Of a DNA stretch of 34,875 bases, positions 7,863 through 19,176 are shown piece after piece. Below the pieces are notes generated by a model. That model searched no databases and was not told where the DNA came from. It saw nothing but the letters and a program-made list of their open reading frames with translations. The position numbers were made by a program, and so were the translations under genes. Origin of the DNA: Gemmatimonadota bacterium (GTDB lineage Bacteria > Gemmatimonadota > Gemmatimonadetes > Longimicrobiales > Gaopeijiaceae); assembly GCA_016873995.1 (NCBI GenBank), contig VGVR01000035.1, forward strand, positions 1 to 34,875. Reading direction: 5' to 3'. Numbering within the stretch: the first letter of the stretch is position 1; the number at the start of each line of letters is the position of its first letter.

Positions 7863-8941
7863 CTACGCTGCCTTCCGGAAGCGCATACCCGGCAGCTGGT
7901 CGACGAGGCCCTCGAGCTCCATCTCCGTGAGCAGCCCGAGCGTCTCGGCGGGCGAGAGCTCCAGCCTGGTCGCGAGCTGATCGACGCCGAGCGTCTCGCT
8001 GCCCAGGCACGCGAGCAGCCGCCCCGCCGGACCCGGGACGGACTGGGCCACGAGCTCGAGCTGGGTCGCGGCGCCCGTCAGCGCCTGCACGAACGCGGCG
8101 ACGGAGACCAGCGGGCGCGCGCCGTCCGCCAGGAGCCGATTGCTCCCCTCGCAGGTCGGCACCTCGATGGGGCCGGGAACCGACCACACGTCGATCCCGA
8201 GATCGAGCGCGTGATCCACGGTGATGAGCGCGCCGCTGGTCGCGCCCGCCTCGACGACCACCACCGCGCGCGACAGCGCTGCCAGAATCCGATTGCGGCG
8301 CGGGAAGTTCTGCGGGAGTGGCGGCGTGCCCGGTGGGAACTCGCTCACCACCAGCCCACGGGCGACGATATCCCGAAAGAGCCGGCGATGGGCTTCGGGG
8401 TACGCGCGATCGGCGCCGCGGCCGAGCACGGCGATGGTGTCGCCGCCCGCCACGAGCGCACCTCGATGCGCCGCACCATCGACGCCGAGTGCCATCCCGC
8501 TCGCCACCGGGAGCCCCGCCCGCGCGACGGCGTGGCCCAGGCGCTCGCCGATCTCGCGCGCCCGCGCCGTCGCGTGGCGCGCACCCACGACCGAGACGGC
8601 AGGCCGGTTCAGGAGCTCGCGACGTCCGCGGAGGAAGAGCACCGGGGGCGGATCGTGGAGGTGGTGCAGCGCCCGCGGATAGTCCGCGCTCCCCCAGGTG
8701 CACACCTCCATGCCGAGGCGCGCCGCCTCCGCGAGCGAAGCGTCCACCTGTCCGGTCACGCCCGCCTCGCGACGGCCTGGTGCGGTCCCGGCTCCCGCCA
8801 CCGCCTCGAACGCGTCATCGGGTGCGACGAGCGCGGCCTCCGCCGACTTGAAGTGTCCGACGAGCCGCTTGAGCCGCACGAGGCCGATCCCGGGCATCGC
8901 GTCCAGGAGCAGCAGCGCGCGCACCTCGGCGGACGAGTCGC

Positions 8942-8945
<4 letters not shown>
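7863..8945 (-). CDS. dprA: DNA-processing protein DprA
   Basis: DprA binds single-stranded DNA during transformation and loads RecA. From a GTG at 8945 it has 360 residues. An N-terminal helix-hairpin-helix-like region covers ~8-60 (PGIGLVRLKRLVGHF). The Rossmann-like core has SVVGARHATARA (118-129), SGMALGVDGAAH (149-160), GRGADRAYP and FPRRNRI (214-220). A C-terminal winged-helix domain ends the protein. The GTG overlaps the obgE stop as GTGA (8942-8945), which decides the start; the frame open further upstream runs through obgE and reads as low-complexity. hemW follows after one base. DprA is widespread even in species not known to be competent, so it does not prove competence. Confidence 0.94.
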
Positions 8946-9961
<1,016 letters not shown>

Positions 9962-10049
9962 GGATCAGGACCGGGCCAGGCGGTCGAGGTGATGGGGCAT
10001 CATGAAAGGGAACCCTGCAGTGCGGGACAGCGACATGCTCGGATGGGAC

Positions 10050-10065
10050 GGCCGCCGGAGCGGCC
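10050..10065 (-). other. GC hairpin at the S41 protease stop codon
   Basis: GGCCGC (10050-10055), a CGGA loop and GCGGCC (10060-10065) form a perfect 6-bp stem starting at the last base of the protease stop codon. No T-run follows on the minus strand, so it is at best a weak terminator or an RNA-stability element between the protease gene and obgE. Confidence 0.3.
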
Positions 10066-11681
10066 TAATTCCCGACCGCGGTCGCCCGGGCCCGCACGGC
10101 CGCGAGCAGCTCGTCGGTCGTCCGCACGCCCCGCAGCAGGTCGAGTGCCGCCTCGAGCTGGCGATCGTACGCACGCGACTGGAGGAACTCGCCCGTCTGC
10201 CCCCAGGCCTGCCCCGCGATCTCGTGCTCGAGCTGATACCGCACGAAGCGCCGCGACCGCTCGAACTCCTCGCGGGAAACCTGCGCATCGAAGTCCGGCA
10301 GTGTCTCGAAGAGCTGCCCGAGCTCGGCATCGCTGACGGTGAACCCAGGCTGCAGCCCGGGATGCCCGCGCACGTAGTCGACCGCGAAGTTGAAGACCGC
10401 CCCCGAGAAGCGCCCGAAGCGCGGGAAGAGGGCGCGCACGCCCCCGACCTCCTCCTCGGTGAGCATCTCGGGTGCCACGACCAGGTCCGGGGTGATCCCA
10501 CCGCCCCCGTACGCGACACGCCCCGACGGGGTCAAGTATTCGGGACGGCCCTCCAAGCTGACCGGCGGCACGGCCTGCCCTGAGATCGCCAGGCCATGAT
10601 CCGTCTCTGCCGGCCGGTCCGCAGGATTCAGGTGGATGGAGCGACCGAGGGGTGTGTACCAGCGCGCGGTCGTGAGCTTCAGGACGTCGCCGCCCGTGAG
10701 CCGGAAGAGGCTCTGCACGGAGCCCTTTCCGAAGGTCGTCTCACCGACGAGCGCGGCTCGGTCGTGGTCCTGGAGCGCGCCAGCGATGATCTCGGAAGCC
10801 GAGGCGCTCGACGCGTCGACGAGCACCACCACGGGCATGTCCTCGTAGCGATCCGGGTCGGAGGCGCGGAACTCCTGGTTCTCCCCATGGGCACGTCCGC
10901 GGGTCTCCACGATGACCTCGCCCTCGTCGAGGAAGAGGTCCGTGACGGCGATCCCCTCGTCGAGCAGCCCGCCCGGGTTGCCGCGCAGGTCGAATACCAG
11001 TGCGCGCATGCCTTCGCGACGCAGCGAGTCGACTGCGGCCGACACTTCGGCGGAAGAGGTCTCGCGCACGGTCAGGAGCGGCACGTAGCCCACGCGATAC
11101 TCGAGCAGCACCGCGAACGGTACCGCCTTGAGGTGGATGATCTCGCGCTCCAGGGTGAACTCGATCGGCTCGTCGACACCGGGGCGGAGCATGCGGACCG
11201 TGACCTCGCTCCCGGGGCTGCCGCGCAGCAGCGCGACCGCCTGGTCGGTCAGCATGGTGTCCGCGGCCACACCCTCGATCTCGAAGAACTGATCTCCGGC
11301 GCGGACGCCGACGCGCTCGCCCGGCCCCCCGGGAATCGGGCTCACCACGGTCACGTACCCGTTGCGGTCGCTCACCTCGAGCCCCACGCCACCGTACTCA
11401 CCCTCCGTGCGGATACGCAGGTCCTCGTAGTCCGAGGCCGGGATGAGCGAGGTGTGCGGATCGCCGAGGTCCTGGATGAGCCCTTCGATCGCCGAGTCAT
11501 AGAGTGTGCTCTCGTCGACCTCTTCGACGAACGACGACTCGATGCGGTCGACGACTTCCTGCAGGACGCGCATCTGGACGTACACGTTCTCCGCCCGGTC
11601 GACGCCCTCCTGAAGGAGCCAGCCCCCGGTGATCGCCGTCACGACGAGCACCGCGGCCGGCGCCACGTAGCTCTTGCTCAC
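10065..11681 (-). CDS. Membrane-anchored S41 (CtpA-like) protease
   Basis: A carboxyl-terminal processing protease of 538 residues. An N-terminal hydrophobic segment (6-23) should anchor it with the catalytic part in the periplasm. A PDZ domain covers ~95-165 (EYGGVGLEVSD, VRAGDQFFEIEG). The S41 core has the FDLRGNPGG strand (230-238), the nucleophile region DASSASASEIIAGAL with S294 as likely catalytic serine, and TFGKGSVQ with K319, 25 residues later, as expected for the Ser-Lys dyad. The ~170 residues after the core are rich in charged helices. The start is a GTG at 11681 with GGAG about nine bases upstream; no ATG is in frame between the tmk stop and this codon. Such proteases trim envelope proteins. 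Confidence 0.93.
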   Translation of the reverse strand: MSKSYVAPAAVLVVTAITGGWLLQEGVDRAENVYVQMRVLQEVVDRIESSFVEEVDESTLYDSAIEGLIQDLGDPHTSLIPASDYEDLRIRTEGEYGGVGLEVSDRNGYVTVVSPIPGGPGERVGVRAGDQFFEIEGVAADTMLTDQAVALLRGSPGSEVTVRMLRPGVDEPIEFTLEREIIHLKAVPFAVLLEYRVGYVPLLTVRETSSAEVSAAVDSLRREGMRALVFDLRGNPGGLLDEGIAVTDLFLDEGEVIVETRGRAHGENQEFRASDPDRYEDMPVVVLVDASSASASEIIAGALQDHDRAALVGETTFGKGSVQSLFRLTGGDVLKLTTARWYTPLGRSIHLNPADRPAETDHGLAISGQAVPPVSLEGRPEYLTPSGRVAYGGGGITPDLVVAPEMLTEEEVGGVRALFPRFGRFSGAVFNFAVDYVRGHPGLQPGFTVSDAELGQLFETLPDFDAQVSREEFERSRRFVRYQLEHEIAGQAWGQTGEFLQSRAYDRQLEAALDLLRGVRTTDELLAAVRARATAVGN

Positions 11682-11740
11682 GCGGGGACGCTCCGGGCGG
11701 AGCTTCTGCTCGCCGAACTCGGCTGGATGTTCGTCATGGG

Positions 11741-12403
11741 CTACTCGTCGTCCTGCGTTTGACCCTCTACTACCGTGGTCGCGAGCGCCGCGATCCGCGC
11801 GGAGAGCAGTCCCCGGATGCGCGCGTGCACCTCCTCGGGTGTCCCCCGAGCATCCAGCACCACCACGCCCGACTCCCTCTCGGCCAGGGCAAGATAGGCC
11901 TCCCGAACCTTCCGTCGGAAGCCTTCTCCTTCCCGTTCGATGCGATCCGGGCGTGAGGCGTTGCCGCGCCTACGCTCCGCCGAGTCCTGCAGCGGCAAGT
12001 CGAGGACCACGTAGAGGTCGGGGTGGAGCCCGCCCGTGGCGATATCGAGTACGGGGCGCACGCGGTCGGGGTCGAGCCCGCGGCCGTATGCCTGATACGC
12101 AAGCGTGGACAGCGCGAAGCGGTCGGCGATCACGACCTTTCCCGCCGCCAGCGCCGGCCCGACCACGCTCCGCACGAGCGCGGCGCGCGCCGCCAACATG
12201 AGCAGCAGCTCCGACTCCGGCCCGACGTCGAGGTCGCGCGTCAGCACCACCTCTCGGATGGCCTCCCCGAGGGGCGTACCCCCCGGCTCTCGCACCACCA
12301 GGTGCGGCACCCCAGCCCCCTCGAGCCACGCGGCGAGCAAGGCGACCTGAGTCGACTTGCCGACGCCGTCGAGGCCCTCCAGGACGACGAAGCCGCCGCT
12401 CAT
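11741..12403 (-). CDS. tmk: Thymidylate kinase
   Basis: Phosphorylates dTMP to dTDP with ATP in dTTP synthesis. The 220-residue protein has the P-loop GLDGVGKST (10-18), the REPGGTPLGE segment (38-47), the DRF motif (93-95, IADRFALSTLAYQ) and a LID-like arginine-rich stretch (SRPDRIEREG). The length is typical. The P-loop third variable residue and the arginines in the LID suggest the type with catalytic LID residues, but I did not analyse this in detail. It lies 36 bases after the inositol-phosphate synthase gene and 59 bases before the S41 protease start. Confidence 0.94.
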   Translation of the reverse strand: MSGGFVVLEGLDGVGKSTQVALLAAWLEGAGVPHLVVREPGGTPLGEAIREVVLTRDLDVGPESELLLMLAARAALVRSVVGPALAAGKVVIADRFALSTLAYQAYGRGLDPDRVRPVLDIATGGLHPDLYVVLDLPLQDSAERRRGNASRPDRIEREGEGFRRKVREAYLALAERESGVVVLDARGTPEEVHARIRGLLSARIAALATTVVEGQTQDDE

Positions 12404-12439
12404 GACGAGCCCCGGAACGATCCGCGCTCGAGCCCGTCC

Positions 12440-13753
12440 CTAGTCGTAGTACTCGACACCGAGGTGCGTGACCAGCTCCTCGCCCATCATCCACCGGAGC
12501 GTGTTCTTCAACTTCCAGTGCTGGATGAAGAGGTCGTGCTCCGGGTAGAGGCCGGGCGCGGTCTGCGGAGACTTGAAGTAGAACGAGAGCCACTCCTGGA
12601 TTCCGCCCATGCCGGCGCGTTGCGCGAGGTCCATGAAGAGCACCAGGTCCAGCACGATAGGCGCGGCCAGGATCGAGTCGCGGCAGAGGAAGTCGACCTT
12701 GATCTGCATGTCGTACCCCATCCAGCCGAAGATGTCGATGTTGTCCCAGCCTTCCTTGTTGTCACCGCGCGGCGGGTAGTAGTTGATCCGCACCTTGTGG
12801 TACATGTCGCCGTACAGCTCGGGGTACATGTCGGGCTGGAAGATGTGCTCCAGCACGCCGAGCTTCGACTCTTCCTTGGTCTTGAACGACTCCGGATCGT
12901 CGAGCACCTCGCCGTCGCGATTGCCGAGGATGTTCGTGCTGAACCAGCCCGACACCCCGATCATGCGAGCCTTGAACGCCGGCGCGAGCACGGTCTTGAG
13001 GAACGTCTGGCCGGTCTTGAAGTCCTTGCCGCCGATCGGGACGCCGCGGTCCCGCGCGAGCTTCTCGAGCGCGGGAATGTCACCCGACAGATTCGGCGCG
13101 CCGTTCGCGTAGGCCACACCCTCCATGATCGCCGCGTACGCGTACAGCATGCTGGGAGCGATGGTCGGATCGTCCTTGGCCATCGCCGCCTCGAACGAAT
13201 CGAGCGTCTCGTGCGCGGGCCCGGGCCGCAGGAAGATCTCGGTCGAGCCGCACCAGACCATCACCACGCGGTCGCAGTTGTTCTCCTTCTTGAAGCGCCG
13301 GATGTCCTCGCGCAGCGACTCGGCGAGCTGCTTCTTGTTGCCCACCTTCTTGTTCGGACCGTCCAGCTTCTTCACGTACGACGTGCTGAACGCGGCAGGC
13401 ATCGGCTTGATGCCCGAGAGGAAGCCCTTGATGGGGTCGAGGTGGTTCTCCTTGTGGAGCACGCCGGCCTTGAGCGCGCTGGCGTAACCGTCGTCCGGAA
13501 TCGGGTCCCAGGCGCCGAACACGAGGTCGTCGAGACCGGCCAGCGGCACGCAGTCCTTGATGAGCGGCGTGCGCCCATCGGTTCGCTTGCCGAGCCGGAT
13601 GGTGTTCAACTGGGTGAGGCTCCCGATCGGCTTGGCGATCCCCTTCCGGGCCGCCTCGACACCGGCGACGAACGTCGTCGCCACCGCGCCGAATCCGGGC
13701 AGGAGGACTCCGAGCTTCCCCTTGGCGGGCTTGATCTGCGAAGGCTGCTTCAC
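12440..13753 (-). CDS. Inositol-3-phosphate synthase
   Basis: Converts glucose 6-phosphate to 1D-myo-inositol 3-phosphate with bound NAD. The 437-residue protein has an N-terminal nucleotide-binding stretch (GVLLPGFGAVATT, 15-27), the catalytic-region motif GGKDFKTGQT (241-250), NILGNRDG (274-281) and a YDMQIKVDFLCRDSILAAP region typical of the family. The length is that of the prokaryotic form. The start is GTG (13751-13753) with a GGGGA ribosome binding site. The gene lies between a YlbF-family gene and tmk. Use of the product for inositol phospholipids is an inference; no transferase or phosphatase for that pathway is in the window. Confidence 0.93.
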   Translation of the reverse strand: MKQPSQIKPAKGKLGVLLPGFGAVATTFVAGVEAARKGIAKPIGSLTQLNTIRLGKRTDGRTPLIKDCVPLAGLDDLVFGAWDPIPDDGYASALKAGVLHKENHLDPIKGFLSGIKPMPAAFSTSYVKKLDGPNKKVGNKKQLAESLREDIRRFKKENNCDRVVMVWCGSTEIFLRPGPAHETLDSFEAAMAKDDPTIAPSMLYAYAAIMEGVAYANGAPNLSGDIPALEKLARDRGVPIGGKDFKTGQTFLKTVLAPAFKARMIGVSGWFSTNILGNRDGEVLDDPESFKTKEESKLGVLEHIFQPDMYPELYGDMYHKVRINYYPPRGDNKEGWDNIDIFGWMGYDMQIKVDFLCRDSILAAPIVLDLVLFMDLAQRAGMGGIQEWLSFYFKSPQTAPGLYPEHDLFIQHWKLKNTLRWMMGEELVTHLGVEYYD

Positions 13754-13807
13754 GTCTGGTCCCCGTTGTGGTAGGACACGTCCTCGATCTCGCGTGCTTC
13801 CCGCGAC

Positions 13808-14173
13808 TCAGGACGTAAGAATGATACGGCTCCGGGCCCCTTCTTCGATGCCCTGGGCAACCGTCTGGTTCACCTTGTACATCACCTTGTCGAAGTTGCT
13901 CTGCGTTGCCACGAGACGCTGATATCCTGCGAGCGTCTGGAGCTCCGCCGTCGCTGCCTCGTACGCAGACTTGACGTCATCGTCCGGCTCACGGCCGCTC
14001 CGCAGCGCCGACTCGATGCGGACCTCGAGCTCCTCGAGGCGATTGCGCATATCGACCAGCTCGCGGTCGTCCGAGGCCGCGTCCATGGCACGCTTGAACG
14101 CCTGGTATTCGTCGGTGCGCGCGAGCGCCGCACCGAGATCCTTCGCCATCTCGTACACGCTCGACATGGTCAT
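13808..14173 (-). CDS. YlbF-family helical protein
   Basis: A 121-residue, highly charged, mostly helical protein resembling the YlbF/YmcA (Com_YlbF) family. In Bacillus these proteins form a complex that affects competence, biofilm and RNase Y-dependent RNA processing. The pattern of an early short helix (VYEMAKDLGAALARTDEYQAF), a central coiled-coil-like MRNRLEELEVRIESAL and a C-terminal helix ending in Q-x-VAQGIEEG fits. The ATG at 14173 overlaps the prmC stop as ATGA (14170-14173); a second ATG two codons later is possible. The function in this lineage is unknown; no YmcA or YaaT partner is seen in the window. Confidence 0.75.
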   Translation of the reverse strand: MTMSSVYEMAKDLGAALARTDEYQAFKRAMDAASDDRELVDMRNRLEELEVRIESALRSGREPDDDVKSAYEAATAELQTLAGYQRLVATQSNFDKVMYKVNQTVAQGIEEGARSRIILTS

Positions 14174-15149
14174 GCCCCCCGTTCGATGTTCGAGCCGGAC
14201 CAGGTCGCCGCGACGATGCGTTCCTTGCCCGCCAAGTCCCTGCGAATCTGCACCTCTCGGTAGAGCCCACCCGCCTCCATGAGCGCTGCCACCGCCTTCG
14301 CCTGCCCCAGCCCGACTTCGAGAGCCAACAATCCACCGGGACGGAGGCACGCACCCGCGCCCGCGACCAACGAGCGGATCACGGAAAGCCCATCCGAGCC
14401 GCCAAAGAGAGCCTCCGCGGGCTCCCAGTCAACGATTTCGGGTGCCAAGGCCCCCCGGTCCTGCTCCGACACGTAGGGCGGATTGGACACCACGACGTCG
14501 AAGCGCTCCTCGCTCTGGACCGGCTCGAGGAGCCCGCCCGCCCGCAGTTCCAGGCGCTCATTCAGCCCGAGGGCGTCCCGATTGAGGGCTGCGAGGCCAA
14601 GGGCAGCAGCCGACACGTCCGTGCCGACGAAGCGCTCGAAGGGCCCCTCCGTGAGCAACGCCAGCGCGATCGCGCCCGAGCCGGTGCCGACGTCCAGACC
14701 CGTCAGGTCTGCAGGCTCCGGGCGGGCCCGGCCGGCACCGACGTCGACGCCCACCGGCGTCGCCCGCTCCGCGCGCGCCCACTCGAGCACCACCTGCACG
14801 AGCTGCTCCGTCTCCGGTCGGGGAATCAGCACGCCCGGACCCACTTTCAAGTCCAGCGAGCGGAAGGCCTGGCGGCCGAGCACGTACTGGAGCGGCTCGC
14901 GCTTCGCCCGCCGCTTGAGCAGCGGCCGGAACTCGTCGAGCTCGCGACTCGTGAGCGGCCTCTCGTGCTGGAGGTACATCTCCAGGCGGCCGAGGCCGAG
15001 GACGTGGGCGAGCAGGTACTCCGCGTCCAGGCGCGCGCTCTCCACTCCCTTGGCCTTCAGGTAATCCGCGCTCCACAGCATCGTACGGAGCACCGTCCAC
15101 GGCTCGCTCTGAGGCTGCGCCTCGGGCAACCCCCGCGCCGGCACGGCAC

Positions 15150-15153
<4 letters not shown>
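14170..15153 (-). CDS. prmC: Release factor glutamine methyltransferase
   Basis: PrmC N5-methylates the glutamine of the GGQ motif in release factors RF1 and RF2. From a GTG at 15153, overlapping the prfA stop as GTGA, it has 327 residues. The N-terminal helical domain includes ARLDAEYLLAHVLG and the LIPRPETEQLV element (109-119). The SAM motif I is LDVGTGSG (153-160), and NPPY, the substrate-binding catalytic motif, is at 224-227. An insertion at ~131-150 carries a second motif-I-like stretch, VGVDVGAG (134-141). Overlap with prfA, which encodes its substrate, is a conserved arrangement and confirms the assignment. Confidence 0.95.
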
Positions 15154-16244
<1,091 letters not shown>

Positions 16245-16283
16245 GGTCGCCCCACCCCACGCCCGTAGGGCGTGAGAGCCGCG

Positions 16284-16493
16284 CTATCGGCTCTCTGCGC
16301 TCTCGTACTTCTTCTTGAAGCGGTCGACGCGCCCGGCGGTGTCGACGAGGCGCTGCCTGCCCGTGTAGAAGGGGTGGCACACGCCGCAAATCTCCACGTG
16401 GATCTCGCCCACCGTGGCCATGGTCTGGAACCGATTCCCGCACGCGCACACGACCGTGGCAGTCTTGTACTCGGGATGGATACCCTGCTTCAT
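16284..16493 (-). CDS. rpmE: Ribosomal protein L31, zinc-binding type
   Basis: A 69-residue large-subunit ribosomal protein. It begins [10 protein letters not shown] and has the four cysteines of the zinc-binding (C+) form at C16, C18, C36 and C39 (VCACGN and [10 protein letters not shown]). The Lys-rich C-terminus (RVDRFKKKY) is typical. The start at ATG 16491-16493 was chosen because the residues before it belong to an unrelated frame of lnt. C+ forms depend on zinc and are often exchanged for C- paralogues under zinc limitation; no paralogue is in the window. Confidence 0.96.
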   Translation of the reverse strand: MKQGIHPEYKTATVVCACGNRFQTMATVGEIHVEICGVCHPFYTGRQRLVDTAGRVDRFKKKYESAESR

Positions 16494-16537
16494 GTCCAGC
16501 TCCGCACGCCTGAGTCGCCCAACGAGAGCCGGAAAAC

Positions 16538-18091
16538 CTACACTTTGCGTGCGGAGGGGTCCAGGGACCCCTCGGGGGCGGGCAGGCGGACGGAAGCCAG
16601 GACGAGGATCAGCGCGGCCAGCGCGGCCCCGGTGCCGACCAAGTCCCCGAAGCGGGTGTAGAACGTGGTCAGGTCCGTGGTCATCACCCGGGCGCTCCGG
16701 ATGTCGGCCTCGAACAGGGTGGTGACCTCCTCCTCGTGGCCCACGGGATCGATGAACATCGAGATGCCGGTGTTGGCGGCGCGCGCCACGCCCATCCGGT
16801 TCTCGATCGCCCGCATTACCATGTGCGCGGGGTGCTGCCAGAGGGCAGTCGTGCGCGCATAGAGCGGCTCGCGACCGTACCAGGCGTCGTTGGTGATGTT
16901 GAGCAGCACGTCCGCTCCTGCACGCCGAAAGTTGCGCGCCCCCTGCGGGTAGGACGACTCGTAGCAGATCAGCACGCCGTAGTCCGTGCCCGCCGCGCTC
17001 ACCATCGGCCACTCCTGCCCTACCCCGAAGCCGCCGAAGTATTGGAGGTTCCCGAACCAAGCCGGAGGGATGAGGGGCACGCGCTCGACGAAGGGAACGA
17101 GGTAGCGCTTGTCGTACCGATAGTCCCACAGCCCGAGCGAGTCGAGCACGAACGCGGAGTTGTACGGCGTGAACGTGCCCGCCAGGTCTCCGTCATAACC
17201 GAGAGCGCCCAGCAGAATGGGCGTTCTGGCGAAGCGAGCCCACTGCATGAGGGGCTGGAGGAAGCCCTGGTGCATCTCGGCCTCGGGAAAGATGCGCAGT
17301 GTCACCTCGGGAAGGACGATGAGGTCTTGTCCTCCCGGGTATACGGTGGGAAGTAGGCGCACCAGCGAAGCATACGTGCTGTCGATACCGGCTCGCGCGT
17401 CGAGCTTGATGTGCTCGGGAATGTTGGGCTGTACCACCGTGACGATGGCGGCCTCGCGCATCGGCAGGTTGTCCGCACGCCACACGCCCCATCCCATGGG
17501 CAGGGCAATCACCACCGCCGCGACCGCTGCGGTCGGCACCCACGGCCTGCGTTCCCGCACCCTGAGCACGACCACCGCGAGCAAGCCGTTCACGAGCGCG
17601 ATCCAGAAGGAGACGCCCCGGCTCCCCACCAGCTCGGCGATCCCGACCAACCTGGGGAACCCCGTCAGCGAGGTGCCGAGGTCGAGCCACGGAAAGGCGA
17701 TGGTGCTCGGCAGGTGCGCACGTGTCCACTCCGCGGCTACCCACGCGACAGGGAGCGCGAGCCAGAGCGGCGCACGCACGCCATGGACGGCGCGGTGCAG
17801 GATCCAGCCGAAGAGGACCGCGATGCCGATGAGCCCGAAGAGCGCGGCCAGAAAGGCCAAGATGGCGAGCGGCGTGAACCAGATGAGCGCGACCAGGATC
17901 CAGTAGCAGACGATGCCGAAGTGGATCGCGCCGAAGGTGATCGACCCGCGCACCGCCGCCCGTCGGCCCTCCGCGCCTCCGGGGAGCGCGTGCACCCAGA
18001 GCAGAAACGGCACGAGCCCCACGAACGGCGGCACCAAGAGGTGGAGCGGCGGATAGGAGAGCGCGAGCAGCACCGCCGAGACGGCAGGCAC
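16538..18091 (-). CDS. lnt: Apolipoprotein N-acyltransferase
   Basis: Lnt adds the third acyl chain to the N-terminal cysteine of lipoproteins at the inner membrane, the step that prepares them for Lol sorting. The 517-residue protein has several N-terminal membrane segments (to ~210), a periplasmic nitrilase-type domain and a C-terminal membrane segment. The catalytic triad is visible as E262 (LPEVTLRIF), K328 ([11 protein letters not shown]) and C376 (VLICYESS), matching Glu-Lys-Cys of the family in order and spacing. The GTG start at 18091 is uncertain: the frame stays open upstream with a basic stretch (LWPRRGERL) that would suit the cytoplasmic N-terminus, but I see no better start codon. 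LolA is encoded nearby. Confidence 0.94.
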   Translation of the reverse strand: MPAVSAVLLALSYPPLHLLVPPFVGLVPFLLWVHALPGGAEGRRAAVRGSITFGAIHFGIVCYWILVALIWFTPLAILAFLAALFGLIGIAVLFGWILHRAVHGVRAPLWLALPVAWVAAEWTRAHLPSTIAFPWLDLGTSLTGFPRLVGIAELVGSRGVSFWIALVNGLLAVVVLRVRERRPWVPTAAVAAVVIALPMGWGVWRADNLPMREAAIVTVVQPNIPEHIKLDARAGIDSTYASLVRLLPTVYPGGQDLIVLPEVTLRIFPEAEMHQGFLQPLMQWARFARTPILLGALGYDGDLAGTFTPYNSAFVLDSLGLWDYRYDKRYLVPFVERVPLIPPAWFGNLQYFGGFGVGQEWPMVSAAGTDYGVLICYESSYPQGARNFRRAGADVLLNITNDAWYGREPLYARTTALWQHPAHMVMRAIENRMGVARAANTGISMFIDPVGHEEEVTTLFEADIRSARVMTTDLTTFYTRFGDLVGTGAALAALILVLASVRLPAPEGSLDPSARKV

Positions 18092-18162
18092 GAGTCGCTC
18101 GCCTCGACGCGGCCAGAGCAGGGCCTTCAGGGCCGCCCAGCGGCCTCGGCCCTCCGTCGAGA

Positions 18163-19176
18163 CTATAGGTCCACCTCGCGCCCCGCCTCGGAAGATTCGT
18201 AGGCGGCCTCGAGCAACCGCATGAGCGCCACCTGCTCGTGGGGAAGCGCGACGTCGCTCCGACCCGCAACGCTCTGCACGAAGTCGTCGAGCAGCCTGCG
18301 ATAGGCGTTCGTATAGGGGTTCTCACCGCCGCTCGGCTTGGGCTGCCGCGGCGTCACCTCGATGGGCCGGCCACCCAACTGCTTGAAGACCTCCAACGGC
18401 GGAAGCGAGCCCGATCCCTCGGTGCCCATCACGCGAGCGAAGTAGCGGTCGTCCGCCGCGAACAGGCGGTTGCTGACCTCGAGCGAGAGCGCGAGGCCCC
18501 CCTCGGTCTCGGCCATCAGCGTCGCCGCGTCCTCCACGGCGGGGGCCTTGGGGCTCGTGATGCACGACACGCGCGTGACCTTGGGATACCCCACCAACCA
18601 CATGCACAGGTCGAGCGCGGGAACACCCAGGTCCACGAGCGCCCCGCCCCCGGCTGCCCGGTCGTATCGCCACGTATGACGAGATCCGGGCATGAGGCGG
18701 GTCATCCAGCTTCCGCGCACCGCATAGATCTCGCCGAGCTCGCCCCCCGCGATGAAGTCGCGCAGCGCGATCACGCCCGGCCGGAAACGATGCGGCATCC
18801 CCGCCACCAGCACGCGCCCCGCCTTCTCGGCGGCCCCCACCACACGCGCGGCGCCCGCGGACGTGATTGCGAGCGGGCGCTCGACGAAGACGTGCTTACC
18901 CGCCTGGAGAGCGGCCACAGCCATGTCTTCATGGAGGTGGTTCGGCGTGCACAGGACCACGGCGTCCACGTCGCCGCGCTCGATGAGCGCATCCGACTGG
19001 CAGACGTGCGGGATCTTGAAGCGTCGCGAGAGCGCCTCGGCTTTGTGCACGTCCGCATCCGCGACCGCCACCAGCTCCACGTCCTCGCGCTCCGCGCATA
19101 TCGGTACGTGCACCACCTGGCTGATGGCGCCCGTACCGATTATCCCGATGCGGACGCGCGTCGGGCCGTCGCTCAT
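18163..19176 (-). CDS. Gfo/Idh/MocA-family protein with altered catalytic motifs
   Basis: A 337-residue protein with an N-terminal Rossmann domain (GIIGTGAISQVVHVP, 11-25; CTPNHLH, 76-82) and the C-terminal alpha/beta domain of the Gfo/Idh/MocA oxidoreductases, which act on sugars and cyclitols with NAD(P). Two normally conserved positions differ. The EKP motif reads ERP, with R100 in place of lysine, and the usual G-x-H-x-x-D reads GVPALD, with P186 where the catalytic histidine is expected. The rest (GGGALVDLG, 176-184) is intact. It may be a non-catalytic or repurposed member. The ATG overlaps the stop of an outer-membrane protein gene as ATGA (19173-19176). Its substrate cannot be predicted. 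Confidence 0.85.
   Translation of the reverse strand: MSDGPTRVRIGIIGTGAISQVVHVPICAEREDVELVAVADADVHKAEALSRRFKIPHVCQSDALIERGDVDAVVLCTPNHLHEDMAVAALQAGKHVFVERPLAITSAGAARVVGAAEKAGRVLVAGMPHRFRPGVIALRDFIAGGELGEIYAVRGSWMTRLMPGSRHTWRYDRAAGGGALVDLGVPALDLCMWLVGYPKVTRVSCITSPKAPAVEDAATLMAETEGGLALSLEVSNRLFAADDRYFARVMGTEGSGSLPPLEVFKQLGGRPIEVTPRQPKPSGGENPYTNAYRRLLDDFVQSVAGRSDVALPHEQVALMRLLEAAYESSEAGREVDL

Noticed and set aside
9965..10036. 23-codon frame in the S41 protease-obgE spacer (MSLSRTAGFPFMMPHH start)
   Set aside because: Very short, no good ribosome binding site and no overlap junction with either neighbour; not distinguishable from chance.
12023..13774. 583-codon plus-strand open frame opposite inositol-phosphate synthase and tmk
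   Set aside because: It is the antisense of two clearly recognisable genes; its composition (Arg, His, Glu, Val, Leu) is what GC-rich antisense frames give, and no domain is visible.
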